From contig JAKCOZ010000001.1 of NCBI GenBank assembly GCA_022605955.1, positions 74,902,520 to 74,966,519 of the forward strand: a stretch of 64,000 bases of DNA. The letters are read 5' to 3'. Shown here piece after piece: positions 47,770-60,600 of the stretch. The notes under the pieces were generated by a model. That model saw only the letters and a list, made by a program, of their open reading frames with translations, had not been told where the DNA came from and did not search any database. A program made the position numbers and the translations under genes. Origin of the DNA: Rallus limicola (taxonomy: Eukaryota; Chordata; Aves; Gruiformes; Rallidae). Numbering within the stretch: position 1 is the stretch's first letter; each line of letters begins with the position of its first letter.

Positions 47770-50097
47770 TTAAAAAGACCACCAATGAAAAACACCATTT
47801 AAGAGTTATGTCTGGTAATGTTTTCAATCCTTGCAGGTGACTATATCTAATTGTTTCATAAAGCCACGCTTTTAGAAGTATTTTTACTGGGGAAGTGTGC
47901 AGGGGCAATTGCCCCACCCCCCTCCTCCCCCAGGACGCTGACACAAGACCTGTAAAAATCAGAACATAAATAAACAAAGCCAAAGGCACAACTTTCCTGG
48001 GATCAAACTTCTGCAAGTGTTTGCCTGTCTCCCCTGGTTTAGTTATGATCATCTGCTCTTTCTCTATAAGCTCACTTCATTTGAAAACTTAGCCATTCTG
48101 GTGGCAATGTCGCATGGTAAAAGACATGTAGAAAATATCTTCCCTGCTTTGTGCTTTTTCTGTGTTGCCTGGTTTTAGTTGTATGGTATGCTAAGACAAG
48201 CTACTCACAAAAAATCTTAAGCACCCAGTGTCTGCATTTTTTGTAATCCAGTAAATTTAAATTGCTTTCTGACACAAATTAAAGCAATGGCCATTTTTAT
48301 GGTAATCCATTATTCTGTTGGAAAATAAGTTTTTAAAATTACAAAACTAAAAAGTACAACACAAACTAAAAATATCAGACTTCAGGGTGAAGAATTGAAT
48401 TTGGTTTAGTTCTGGTGAAAGATTATGCCAACATAACAACTACTTCCACAGCTGTATGGGGAAATGAAGGACAGCTGAGGATCAACAAACATAGTGTGAA
48501 CTTGGTGTCACTGCTGCATCAGACCTGGGGACAGCACAGACCAAAAAGCTTCTTGTTACAGTGTTTGTTCTGAACCTCTTCCAAGCCTTCATTGAGCTCA
48601 GTAAAGTGTCTGAAAGGATGAGCAAATGCTTCCATGATGATACTTCTATCAATTCTCTTAAAAGAAGACTCACTCAATATAAGTCTCTAAGGACAGAGAT
48701 AACCCAGAAATTGCAGTGCAAAGGACTTAGCCAACTCCTTAGCGGCTGGACTCAACACTCTACTGTCAATTTTCCCAGATGTTTGCACTGTGTGTCTGAA
48801 GTTTTTCTATGCCAACTGCCAGACTTTCTTTTTCTCAAAGAAAAGAGGGAAAGGAACAGAGGATTAGGAATTCTGAAGGAAGGAAACACCAGAGCAGGAA
48901 TATATATACAGAAAATTAATAGTGCCTTTGCTGAGCTAAGAAACATCAAAAAACCACTATCACAAGTTTTAATGTTTTATTGTCACCTAATGTATTGATG
49001 TTGCATTCCTACTCCCAGTTTGTTCACATTAAACACTCCAGATTAATTGCACAAAAGCCAAAGATGGTCATTTAGAATGTAACAGACTGTAAATATAAGA
49101 TAGTTATTAATTTCAAACTCGAGGGGGATCTGATCTTTGGTATATGCAAACTAAGTCTTGTAAGGCTTATGCATTACTCTGAGGTCACATTTTCTTTGAG
49201 AGAATGATTAGGATACTTGACTACTGTGATCTTTGAACACTCAAGGATACCTTGAGAAAGATCTCTACAATTTTAGTAAATTTTATCAAGATGTAATTTT
49301 TCTACCTAAAAGCTCTCTCTAATCATAATTTTCATAAGTATTCATGTGATCAGTATTCTTTTATTTTTCTCTCATTTAAGATTAAGATTTTTTCTGGGAT
49401 CCCCTACCTACTAAGATCAATTTCATGAAAGAAAAAAAGAATTCTAAAATCCCCTCTATAGGGAGGGTATTGCTCAGTTTACCTTACTCAGCACATGTCA
49501 ATATGAGATAAGTAGATATTTTTATATATTTTTCATTTACTATATCTCCAGAAAGGATTATTTGCAAAAATAATCCCTGATAAAAAATGTGGCCTATTTC
49601 CTAATTTCAGAAACTCATTCATCATCTTTGATTATCCAGAAAAGCAATAAATCCTATCAGATAGAGTAAATGACAGTTCTAAGACAATAACTCTTTTTAG
49701 AAATTATATAGCTCTTTTTATACATTGTAACACTTTTCTGTGTAAAACAACCACCCTTAATAGATTTTTTTCAATAAACATCTTTTCTTTCAATTCAGTA
49801 TCCACACCACATAACTGGCACAACTTAGTTTGTATGCAGAACCCATAATAGCAGGAGTAATTCTAGTCTCGTGATTTCTTATTTTCATGTCCCACTTTCT
49901 TCTCACTCCCCTGACCATTCATAAATAACTGCTGATTTATTTGATTTTTTTCCACTGAATGTCATTGATTTAAAATATATCATATTTTTTTAAAAATCAG
50001 ATAAAAATATCTTCTGATATACAAGATACAGGACAAAACTCAAATTACACAAACAAGCTTCTTAAAGCTTGATTTCACTAAAGTAACCTTGTTTTAG
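47751..50097. other. Unique AT-rich sequence, no gene seen
   Basis: No classifiable repeat or exon. A perfect 14-base palindrome (GGGGCAATTGCCCC, 47902-47915) runs into a C-rich stretch (to 47931). A 145-codon plus-strand frame (48561-48998) has no recognisable domain. Confidence 0.5.
47902..47931. repeat. 14-base palindrome joined to a C-rich stretch
   Basis: GGGGCAATTGCCCC is its own reverse complement. Its final CCCC begins a run of C4, A, C6, T, CC, T, C5, which could form a G-quadruplex on the minus strand. Confidence 0.75.
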
Positions 50098-50560
50098 TGG
50101 ACTGAAGAATCCCACATGTTGTAGTTTTGCATGACTGGCTTCTGGTGGAGAAAGGGGGCTGTAGAGGTGGCTTCTGCAAGAAGCAGCCAGAAGATCTCTG
50201 CAGGTCAAACAGAGCAAACTCAAGGCCAGAGTCATTGCTGAGCAAGGCTGAGCCCATCAGCAACAGTCACAGCACCTCTGGGAATCATTTGAGAGATAAA
50301 AAAAACAAGCATATGCTTTTTGCCATTAGATAAGGGAGTGAGAAGATGTAAGAAACTCTGCAGACACCAAGGTCAGTGAAGGGGGGAAGAGCAGCTCCAG
50401 GCACTAGAGAGAAAGATTTCCCTGCAACCTGTGGAAAAACCCATGGTGGAGCAGGTGCCCTCCTGCAGCCCATGGAAGATGATGGGGAGCAGAAATCCCA
50501 CCTGCAGCCCATTTAAAGACCCCACACTGGAGCAGGTGGAGACATTCTGTCTTTCCAAGC
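50098..50560. mobile_element. Endogenous retrovirus LTR fragment, truncated
   Basis: This block carries 'ggtggcttctgcaagaagc' (near 50166), 'gagcccatcagcaacag' (near 50249), 'ctctgcagacaccaaggtca' (50357-50376) and repeated 'ctgcagcccat' units (near 50464 and 50503). I recognise it as the other terminal half of the same general bird LTR kind as 22904-23814, in the opposite orientation. The match runs out at about 50560, before the 'tggtggttgagccctgg' end seen in the first copy, so it is truncated. The many scattered changes make it an old insertion. Both stop-free frames on the minus strand (50285-50622) are compositional. No retroviral gene remnant is beside it. Confidence 0.7.
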
Positions 50561-50574
50561 TGTTTAGGTCCATA

Positions 50575-50640
50575 ACAATTGTCCAGTACTAGGCACCATA
50601 CTTCAAGAAAGAGGTGGGCCAAGTGAACAGAACATCAAAT
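50575..50640 (+). mobile_element. Possible CR1 ORF2 scrap
   Basis: The stretch 'gtccagtactaggcacca' followed by 'acttcaagaaagag' resembles the CR1 ORF2 region around the 'QFWAP' motif. It is short and diverged, and the call is weak. Confidence 0.35.
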
Positions 50641-50842
50641 AAAAAGACAACAAACGAAAATGCACGCAAAACCCACAAAACCAAATAACATGAGAGAAAA
50701 CATGACAAAACCCCTCAGTCACAGAAAAAGCTGTAAAAAAGAAGAGTATTGCTTTTTTATGGTTCTGGTTGCTAGGTTTTAATGACAGTGAAAAAAGAAA
50801 AAGGAATATTGGGAAAAACCATGAAGTAGCATATTATACTAT

Positions 50843-50990
50843 TTGGGAAGTTCCCATCATTGGAGGTCTTTAAAGAACAAGTTAGACAATCTTGACAAAA
50901 GATGAGAAAAACAGATGGGTGAGACAATCACTCCCAGACCATCAAGTCATTTAGATTCATCTGCTTTTATGATTTTACATTATCTAATAG
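50843..50990 (+). mobile_element. Probable CR1-like 3' end, very old
   Basis: 'tcattggaggtctttaaag' then 'aacaagttagaca' near 50858-50890 matches the start of a 3' UTR type seen in older CR1 lineages shared with turtles. 'ttttatgattttac' at 50964-50977 may be its tail. The middle is too diverged to follow. Confidence 0.5.
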
Positions 50991-53698
50991 GAATATTTGA
51001 GCTATGAGTAACAGGGGTGGTGAGGTAAGTTCGACACAAGATTTTTCCCCAAGCCATCTGATGCTATTCACTAAACCAGGCAGTGGGACAAAATGGTTTT
51101 CTTACATAGGCTCCATTAGGCATCGGTTTGGAGCTGGCAGCATTGGGCTGAATGAATGAAACTGTAGCTACCAGAGCTCATTGATTAGAGCTATTTTCAA
51201 ACATCACAGTAATGGAATGTATGATATACCGTGATAAAAATGACTTTTATTTTATCATATTCAATCTGTAATTCATCTTTATCTCTTCAGCAGCCATATA
51301 TAAATAGTTGGTTCTGGAAGTGTTAAAAAAATAAAATTTAACATATTGCCCTATATTATGAGAAAATGCAAATGAATACCAGCTCCTTCTCAACACCTTT
51401 ACTCTTGGGAAAAGAAGAGAGGACTAGAATGGATATACAGCATGCTCCAGACAGCTCTGAATGATCATTGCATTAGGACCCCAAGACATGCCATGTAGCA
51501 CTTCTGAGCTTCAGCGAAGATATATGGCCAATGTGGTGTGATACATCAGATGGACAGCATCTTTGGCTTCTTATCACCTCCAGTGAATCAGTGGCAAAAG
51601 CATGTATGAACTCTTTCAATCTTTCTTACGCAAAACTCGTATGAGGTATATATGTACTTACCTAGTTTGGGGGATTTTTTTTGTGGTTTTTTTTTTTGTT
51701 TTACATTTTTTCATATCATTTTGTTTACAAGTTAATGCAACTATTTACTGGAAATTAAAAAAGGAAAAAAAAATGCATTACATGCTAATAGCATGCCAGT
51801 TGTAGCATCCATGTTCTACTGTGGACAAAAAACAGTTTCCACAGAAAAAATCCTTCATTGAGGGAAACCTTATATCATTTGCATCAAAAATGAAAAATGT
51901 TGAAGAGCTAATTGTAGTTCTAATTTCATTTTCTTCAATTAAGACAAAAAAAATCAGTAGGGCTTTTTCTTGGTGAACTTTCTGACTTTAATAATCTTTT
52001 CCTGCTTGCATATGGTCCAAGTTCTACTGTCTTTAAAAACCCACTAATTTATAATTAGAAGCAAAAATGTTAATAACTTCATCCCATGTTTGCAAAGGTA
52101 GGGCTTTTCTAATGTTTTCTGGGGACTCATAAGCATGTTATAGTGAGGCTACATAAAACAGGCTTCCGTTATAGCATTACTTAGATGAATAGATTACATA
52201 TTAATTCTCAAAACACTTCATAGATGAAGTTTTGGTAAAAGAAAAATAAGATTAAAAGATTTGTTATCCATATACTGTGTTTCCTGAAAGCCTATAGAGT
52301 GATTTTTCTCCCATAAAAGAAATCACTAATATGAAATATCCCTTTTTAAAAGCATATCATTAATTTAGAAATCATTTTAAGTAGTTGCATTCTCTGATTT
52401 TGATTAAGGTGGATGAATGCAATAAAGATAAATTACTGATTTCTGGGGCTGAACTGTCAAGAATGAAACTGAGGGTATTCTTGTTCTACAGAGGTAATAT
52501 TAATTGCTGATAGTTAATGGAACAATTATAGGTTATTTGTCTTTTTATACAGAACTTTATTGAATTAAATGAACCATATGCACTGTGGCATAATGGGAAA
52601 CATCAATAAACTTTTATAGAAATTTCATTTATGCACAGAAGTTTGTTGTAAGGGTTCATTTTATTCAGCTTATATGCAGTTGCACAGCATTTGGTAGTTT
52701 TGCCTCAGTTTGTTAAACTTATGTCAAGGAAAGGAAACCATTTTTTACCAACATTTTATAGACTTTTTTACTTTGAATATTCTATGTCAAAACTCATTTA
52801 GCAAGCCAAGTTCAGAGGAAGAATGCCGAGCTCATGCTCAGAACTGAAGTTAACATTTAGGAAGCCTCTGAAATCAGTACAGGGCCGGTGACAACTGATG
52901 AGGGATTCTCAGAACCATCAACATCTTATTACTAATCCAGACCCCATAAGTATTTCAGTTCATCCTCCAACTTCTAGTAAAAGCTTGAACCTAAGGGTTC
53001 AAGTAGGTCTGACAAACAAATATATATCAGCAAAGGAGCTGGTATCAGTCCCACCAAAGCAGCAATGTGTCTATACATCTAATGGGACCCTAGAAGGCCT
53101 GTGTAGATCTTTTCTTTTTTTCATCAACTGTTAGCTCAACAGCAAAAGGTCTGTCTCGTCATCTTGGTCTCATGCTACACTCTTTTCACACCTACTTGTC
53201 AACTGGGTTCAGACTGCCTTGACAATCTAATTTTTTCTTCCAAATATCTTTCTCAATACATTTTGCTGTTGATCCAGTCTTCCGTAAAAAGTGCTGTAGG
53301 CATTAAATGATAAATGAAATAATAATTGAATTAATTAAATGTTTTCATGTAATTACTCTGCTTGTTACATGTCATCTCTCTATCCCTATTGTGCTTGAAA
53401 AGCATGATAAACTGATGCAGTCAACAGCAAGTGAATATGACTTTTATTGTTATTGTTGGAGTATCACCAGCATAGTATATTTAAAAAAAAGTATGAATGA
53501 GACCCTCCTATATCTCAAATTGCTGCTGTAGCAGCAGAGAGAAGAAAGAACGCCATTTCTAATGCATTAATGTTTTCTGCAACAAGAGAAAACACTCCTG
53601 TGCATACCAACAGAGCATCACAAACGGCGTCTTGTGCTATGACCTCTCTTTGTGTATATACCAAATGTTTTTCCCCTATAGGATCTTTTTTTTTTTTT
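50991..53698. other. Unique AT-rich sequence, no gene seen
   Basis: No classifiable repeat or exon. A T/G-rich tract lies at about 51667-51710, and a T run at 53687-53698 abuts the next CR1. Confidence 0.55.
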
Positions 53699-53977
53699 GA
53701 AAGCTAGAGAGGGACTTATTACAAGGACATGGAGTGATGGGACCTTGAGCTGAAGGAGGGTAGATTTACATATTAGTAAGAAATTCTTCACAGTAACGGT
53801 GTTGAGGCCCTGCCACAGGCTGCCTGGAGAAGCTGTGGCTGCCCCCTTCCTGGCAGTGTTCAAGGCCAGGGTGGATGGGGCTTTGCTCAACCTGGTCTAC
53901 TAGAGAGTGTCACGTCTCATGGAGGCGGGGCTATCTAGATGGTCTTGGAGATCCCTTCCAACCAAAACCATTCTATG
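53699..53977 (+). mobile_element. CR1 LINE 3' end, different subfamily
   Basis: The order is 'gagagggacttattacaagg' (near 53707), 'agtaagaaattcttcacagt' (near 53776), 'ccacaggctgcctggagaag' (near 53814), 'ttcaaggccagggtggatgg' (near 53859), 'aacctggtctactagag' (near 53889), 'cccttccaaccaaaaccatt' (near 53952), then TTCTATG. The 'gctttgctcaacctggtcta' wording marks another CR1 subfamily than the pair at 46-47.7 kb. Only one tail unit remains. A poly(T) run sits right at its 5' boundary. No coding frame survives; the 90-codon minus-strand frame across it is a shadow. Confidence 0.9.
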
Positions 53978-55900
53978 TGGTAGATAATATAGTGATCTGT
54001 GAGCGTGTACTTAACTCTGCTGTGATCTTTCTATATATCATAAGTACTCCTTCCATCTAAGTAAAGCCTCCAATGAGCTTGATCAAGGTTGCATCAATAA
54101 ATGTTAAAGGAACTTAGTTTGGTCCACCTTCACAGATTCTTGCAATTCTAAATTGGTTTACTTGGCAAATACAAATGAAGTAAAATGACAATTTCAGAGC
54201 TTATTTTTACCTGTATGACAATTTTCAGACAGAGCAGGGTTGAGAGGATTGTCAGTTTAGCTTATCTGGGCTGACTCCAGTAGTTGAACAAAAATAAATA
54301 TGCTGACTAATAAGGACTGAGCCTACTGTAACCCTTTTTAATAATTTCCAAGTCAACTGATCAGACTGCTTGGGATAGGCTTGATGCAGTAGCAACAGTT
54401 TGAAGCAGGCTTCTTTCGGGAAAGCCCTTGAACTTAGCACAATCAAAGGCAGTTCTGATTTCAAATGCAGCATATTCAGTAATTGTGATGTAAGTAGTTG
54501 AGCAACAGTAGAATCACACAATCACAGATTCTGAGAAACAGCAGAGGCTGTTGAACGTTAATAGTGACAAAAATCGGTTCAAACTATTTTCTATAGAAAC
54601 ATCACTCTGAATGCTTTCAAAAGAGGTGGCCAGTGACTGATTCTTGACCATATTCCAAGGAAACACTTTGGGTTTTGGTGGCTGACACATTCAACTGTGA
54701 CCATCATAACACTGATTCCAGAACTTTACATGGAAGTTCTGGTCTATGTTTTTAAGTGCACTAAATCTGAATTTGCTACAAATAATGTAGCTAAAAACAA
54801 AACAATCTCTTTTTTTTTTCCCCTGTAGGAACAGTAAAATAAAAGGTTTTCTTCATAAGCAGGCAGATCAGATTGCTGAGTTAAAAATTATTTCAACTCC
54901 ATTCAGTTACTCTGTTGGCCAACCTCTTCCTCCCCACCCAGCCAAGGACTCATGCCAAGCTCTGGATAGATCTTTGGCAGCCATTTTCATGACATGGTTG
55001 GCTTGAAAAGACATGGGAGAAATTCCAGCACTGAGAATTCAGCTGCAGGTGGAAGAGCACAATCTGGCATATGCAATGGCAGTCATTTCCACACGTTGGC
55101 ACTTACAATCCATTTTTCTGGCTCACAAAAAGTTGTGAGATCATAAGCACTTAGTGTAACACTCAATTACTGCATACAAGCAACTCTATCACTGCATACA
55201 CAGCAATATGACTGAAGCTGATGGCTTGTCTTTGAAGCAAATCCTTAGAAGTGGCAAGCCCTTAATCAATTTGTATTTTGTTCATTTGGTGTCAGCATTC
55301 CTCAATGGAAAGAAAAAGGTACTTCAATTCTATCTCTTAATGAATGGCTAAGAATTGCTCCAAAACCATGAAAAGATGCATAGCTAGTAATCAGCAACAG
55401 CCTCTGTTCGTTGTAAAGGATGAGTGTGGAGTTGGACAGCAGTTGATATTTTTGAATGCCCCTATATGCTGGCAAATTCCTCTCTGAGTCTCCCTCGCTA
55501 AAAGGCAGTAAGGCATTTTAACTACTGCTGACTTTTAAGAAAAAAGTTGTAGAAGTGATAGAGGAGAAGGCTCATTTCTGCTTCTGCTCTCACCAGTACA
55601 GCTCAGTATGTGCTTGACGTCCTTTCTTCTAAGAGCACACTTCTGATTCATTTCTGGTTTCTTGTCCTCTAGGACCCACAGGTCTTTGGGGATGGGGGCT
55701 GTGTTTCACCTATTTGACTTCCAACTTATACAGTTGCATAGAGTTTTTCCATCTAGATGAAGGACATACTTGTCTTCATTGAATTTATCTTCAGGTCCAT
55801 CATTACCATTTATTTTGTTGCCACAGCACAAGAAAACAACATTGATTAACCTAGTTACATATTCTTCCTTCTTAACTCAGAACAGCTGATTTCTCACATG
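53978..55900. other. Mostly unique sequence; possible minus-strand CR1 tail near 54.5 kb
   Basis: At about 54508-54535 the sequence 'tagaatcacacaatcacaga' resembles the 8-bp tail of a minus-strand CR1, but the adjoining sequence does not follow CR1 clearly. Nothing else is classified. Confidence 0.35.
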
Positions 55901-57660
55901 CATCTAGAGCTTTTTGAGTCACTTAGCAAGTTTAGGTTCAGCTGTATCTAAAATCAGTACACTATTGAAGGATGCTATGATGCTTATAATACTGGCAAAG
56001 ACTCCCTGAAGCTCTCGGTATGTTAAAAATACCAATTTGGGGTCACATGATATAGGAAGCTCTTCATAGATAGGAAATCGCTTGTCATCTGCTGTCACTG
56101 CTGTCATTTATCACCCATTAGTACACTAGGCAAGGTACAGCAGTACTGGAAAGATTCTTCCTTCAGTGAACAGTGGATACAGGAGTGATTTTTTTTGCTT
56201 ACACAGCACTTTTGATCCCCACAAATTCCCATATGGCCATTAAGCTTATTAAATGTTGCTGTCAACATAAAGAGTTTTGTGTGTGTGTCCACTTAGATGA
56301 TGACCTGTTCAGCAAGATTATTCAGGTCTTCATCATTCTTCAGTTATAGAGATGGGATATTGCAGGCCTTTATGGGTGAAATAATGCTAAAATCCCTGAC
56401 AGTTTAACAGTTGTCCAGGAAGCGTTTCAGAGATTTGGTAACAGAAAACTCTTGAATTATTACTGATTAATGCCTTGGATTTTTATTCCCAAGAGCATCC
56501 ACAAATTTCTACCCACAGATTTTGCTTTAAATTACTGAAATAACGAAAGGCACATTTCATAGAAGGTACTGTCAGAACATTCATAACTGGGTACAATGTC
56601 AATAGCCCAACTACTGTAGTGTCCAAGACTGTGTAACCAACTTGATGCCATAGGAAGGCATCTTCACTGACAACAGGCATCCCAGGCCATCATCTTCTGT
56701 ATTTACCTATGTAAAAACACCCACAAGTTCAAACATGTCAGCACCTCCAAGCCCTTGGTCTGGGTGTTTGCAATGGTCTACATATTCTTCACTTCATTGT
56801 CAAGTGAAATAACTGCTGATACCTACAGACAAGGATTTTTGCCATAGTTTTTGCTTCTATCTGTTCACATTTGAATGGCAAGCTGACAGACTTGTCTTAT
56901 GGTTTGCATTTTTGGGGTGTGTGTTTTTTTCAGATATAAAAGTCATCATCTTTAAATCTATATAAGGAATGATGAGGTCATTTTTTGTGTGTGTCCTACG
57001 CCATTATGTTGATGAGCTCATATTGGTCTGGTATACTGGTAGATGAAGATCATGCTTCACATTTTGAAAGGCAGCATTCATATTTCTTCAGCATAATTCA
57101 TAGCGGTAAATATTCAGGCTGCCTCAATGGTTAGGCCCTTTTGTCTGCAATCCTAATTTTAAGAGATTGATTTAGCAAAGGGATGACACTGAAAAGCTTT
57201 GTCTTGATCTTAGCCTGAAAACACACCTAAGCAATAAAGTCAATACTCTTTCCTAATTTTAATTTCTGAAATTGAAATCTAGAGAATCAAAAATGGTGTA
57301 CACAATAAAGAAACCTTCATCAAGATTATGACTCTGATCTTAAACACAGCATGCCCACAGTGACAATGTAATGTCAAATATCTTGGCAATACAGCTATGT
57401 TTGTCTGGGATTGTCTGTCTTGTTTATTCCAAGATAACATGACTGTACTCATAATTAACTTTCCCACAATTCTTGCAAACTTAAGCCACACTCCTCAGTA
57501 TCTCCCCATCAATGCCATATCAAGTTTTAGATGGATGGTCATTCAGATCCCCTATAAAAGTTTTTTTCCCAGAAACCTTACCAGCTGCAATCAAGGCAAT
57601 GGCCTCATATTTCTAGAGCTCATCCACACACTCATCAACATGACCTAGAAATTTGGTATT
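55901..57660 (-). other. Coding-like but broken stretch, unidentified
   Basis: Read on the minus strand, several consecutive pieces look protein-like but sit in different frames with stops between them: 55919-56107, 56104-56292, 56483-56680 and 57279-57491. Adjacent pieces overlap or are separated by a few hundred bases. This is what a decayed processed gene copy can look like, but it can also arise by chance. I could not match the pieces to any protein family, and no poly(A) tail or flanking direct repeat was found. Treat it as unresolved. Confidence 0.15.
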
Positions 57661-60600
57661 GTGTGTATCTAGCCTGTCTTATGACCATCAATGTGACCAA
57701 CAGCACAGAGACAAGGCCCTACTGTAACTCTACAACTGCTTCTGTCATGCAAAGAGAGAGTGGGAGGACCTGGGTCTGGTCTGCTATCTCCTTACAGTGA
57801 GGTACAGCATCCTGGGGACACACTTGCTGTCCCACTCAGTGCACAGACCAGGGTGCCCTCTTGAGCATACTGAAGTCTACCCAGGCTTCTTTTATTTTTT
57901 TTTTTTTTCCTCTTTATTGAGGCTAGAAGTTAGCTAGGTTTCTCCCAGAAAAGACAGTACTTCTGCTTCATGCCTTTCTCACTGGAGAAAAACAAATAAA
58001 ATAAGTAATTCCTCTATAAAACAGGAACAAAATATTTCCAGAAGAGCAAAGTGCTACCTTGGGTCAAACCTTAATGACCCTTACTGGCGACTCACTGATG
58101 AAGCCCAGAAATCCAGCTGATATACTGAGGGCTGCATAGCCTAGAAACCAAAGCCACTTGGTAGACAAAGAAATCAGCCTTCCTTGTGAGGGTTTGCCAA
58201 AATGAGAGACACAGTGAGGTAACGACTTGCCAAATTGCTTTCCACCATCTCTACCAGTAAGACTGTTGGGACAGAAATAATTTCTGGGGCTCTGTCCTTG
58301 GTTAGTCTCTAAATGCTGGCATGCTGGTAACAGCAGAAGATTTTAGACTATAAAAAAGAAATATTTGGGTTTATGTCTAGACAAATAGAAATACATAAGA
58401 GGTTTGGGGCTTTTTAAATTATTTTTTAGAATTTTAGAGGTGTAGGAAGGATTGTTTTCATGTCATTGTGGAAATAACAAGAAGGTAAGGCCGGATCTTA
58501 TCTTGATTACTGGCAGTTGACCACAATGCTTACTATGCTTAATGTTTAACTGAAAACTTAAGCATTTCAAAAGGGATATAAGTGTATGTAAGTGCTAATA
58601 TATTACTGAAGTAAAATCGAGTTAACATAAACAATATTCAAGTATTATTAACATCTCAGTCCTCAAAAAGTTCTTCAAATTGAAAAGAATTTCAATTTTA
58701 CTATGAAACAAAATGCACAGGAATTTGATGCCACATCAAGAAGAGTTGTTTTACATGAAAACGATCCAGCAAAGAAATTGTATTTCTGTTATGAGGAGCA
58801 ATCCAAGAGAAGACCTTTAGTATAATTTAGAACCATAATTAAAATAAGCAAAATAAACCTGACAGGTGAGATATCACAGTGATTTTCATAGATATGCACT
58901 CTGCTCTGACACAAAATTGCAATAGCAGATTAAAGTACAACTCCTAAGAACTAATTTTTGACTGCTAAAGAGTTACCAGCTTTACAACAGTTAAAATTTT
59001 ATTTCACTTGTTTGCTATGGACTACGACCTTAGCTCTTTTAGTACTATCTCTTAACCTGCCCTTAATTAGAGATAATCATCTCCCTTCCCATGAAACATG
59101 AACCCTGCCTTCCTAGAATCATGAAACTGAGGCCAAGGAATAGGTAGCTGTGGGAGGACAATGAAAAACCCATGTTCTTTACCCCAGACTGGGTTATATA
59201 TTTCTTGACTCATTGTGAATTATAGTGCTCAAACACCTCATCAATGTATGAGAAATAAAACCAAGAAAGTATTTATAGTAGCCAAAACCAGAACTCTAAA
59301 TAAAAATTCCTCCACATTATTCAGAATCCAGTCCCTGAATCAAAAACCACATTCATGGTGTTGGCCCTGGCCCTTATGCAAACAATGTGATGGCCCCTCT
59401 TCCAGTGAGGTTCAGCTATTGCCAAAATCTTTAAGGACAGCCTGTCACTTTCCTAAGACTGAGATGAGTGATAAAACTTTCACAAAGGAGCAGCTGAACC
59501 TCACTGCTCAAGATGAAGACTGTACCAGAAGATGAGCCTAAGGTATGGCACTCCCATTCTGATAGGAAGTCTCATCAAGAAGTTTGCCAAGTTCTTTGAC
59601 TCATATAAATCAGAACTTGAGCCCTTGCCCTGACTTGGCCATGAAACACAAATTCTGACCCATGTCTAATCCATATTTCAACGCTGCCTCTGAACCTACC
59701 TTTATGCAAAACATGAATCATTTCTGGTTAAGACTGTGGGAACATGAACTATGTTATTTCTTTCTCTTGTACATAAGGTAACAAATAAGGAGGATGGGAA
59801 AAAGAATGAGAAATGTGTTCTGGCTATAAATAGAATTTCTTAATTACTTAACCTGCTTCAATTAATCTATTGCACAATTACAGTTGTCAGTTCTTCACTA
59901 CGAAGAATCCTTCTTAACTGCTACTGCAGAACTATGATTTAAACAACGCAGCATTAAGAATTTCCATGTGCAGCAAAACACAACCAATTATAATCAACAC
60001 TAGCAAATTCTAATTTGACATTAGATGTAATTAACTACATGAGAAATTACCCCTATAATAATATTCAACAGGAAGCAATGGCATCTTCAGTAACTTGTGC
60101 TCAGTATTATGTGCAGTCACAAAGTTCCTGTTGGCTCAGTAAATAGGTACCTGACACGAAATTCAGAGGTCCAGACCACAGAGGCCTCGGTTTTTTTGCG
60201 TACCCAACCTATAATACTATTTTATTGCAAGTGAAGACTCTTCTTCTATCATTTCCTACTGCTGCAGAGTATAAGATAATTCAGAAGAGAGCCGAATCTT
60301 GGGGGCAGACTGAGGAGACCCTATGGCACAAAATTCATTCTGGTCTCCTAAGTGCCTGATATGAGACAAAAAGATCAATTCAAGTATGTTCTTGATGTGT
60401 TGACAGCATTTCAGCTTAACATCAGGAACTTTTTAATTTTTGAAATTCCTCTCCAATTTTAAGGCTGTCTTCCATCTTGCTTTACTTCTGACAGAATGGT
60501 TTAATCTTGTGCCTCTCTGCCTGAGGATATGGTCACTCAAACATAGTTTGTTACAGCTGCTTCATGAATGACAGCTTCCCAGCCTACCTTGTAAATGCTG

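Noticed and set aside
48561..48998. 145-codon open frame on the plus strand
   Set aside because: No family recognised, no composition shift and no supporting splice or promoter signal.
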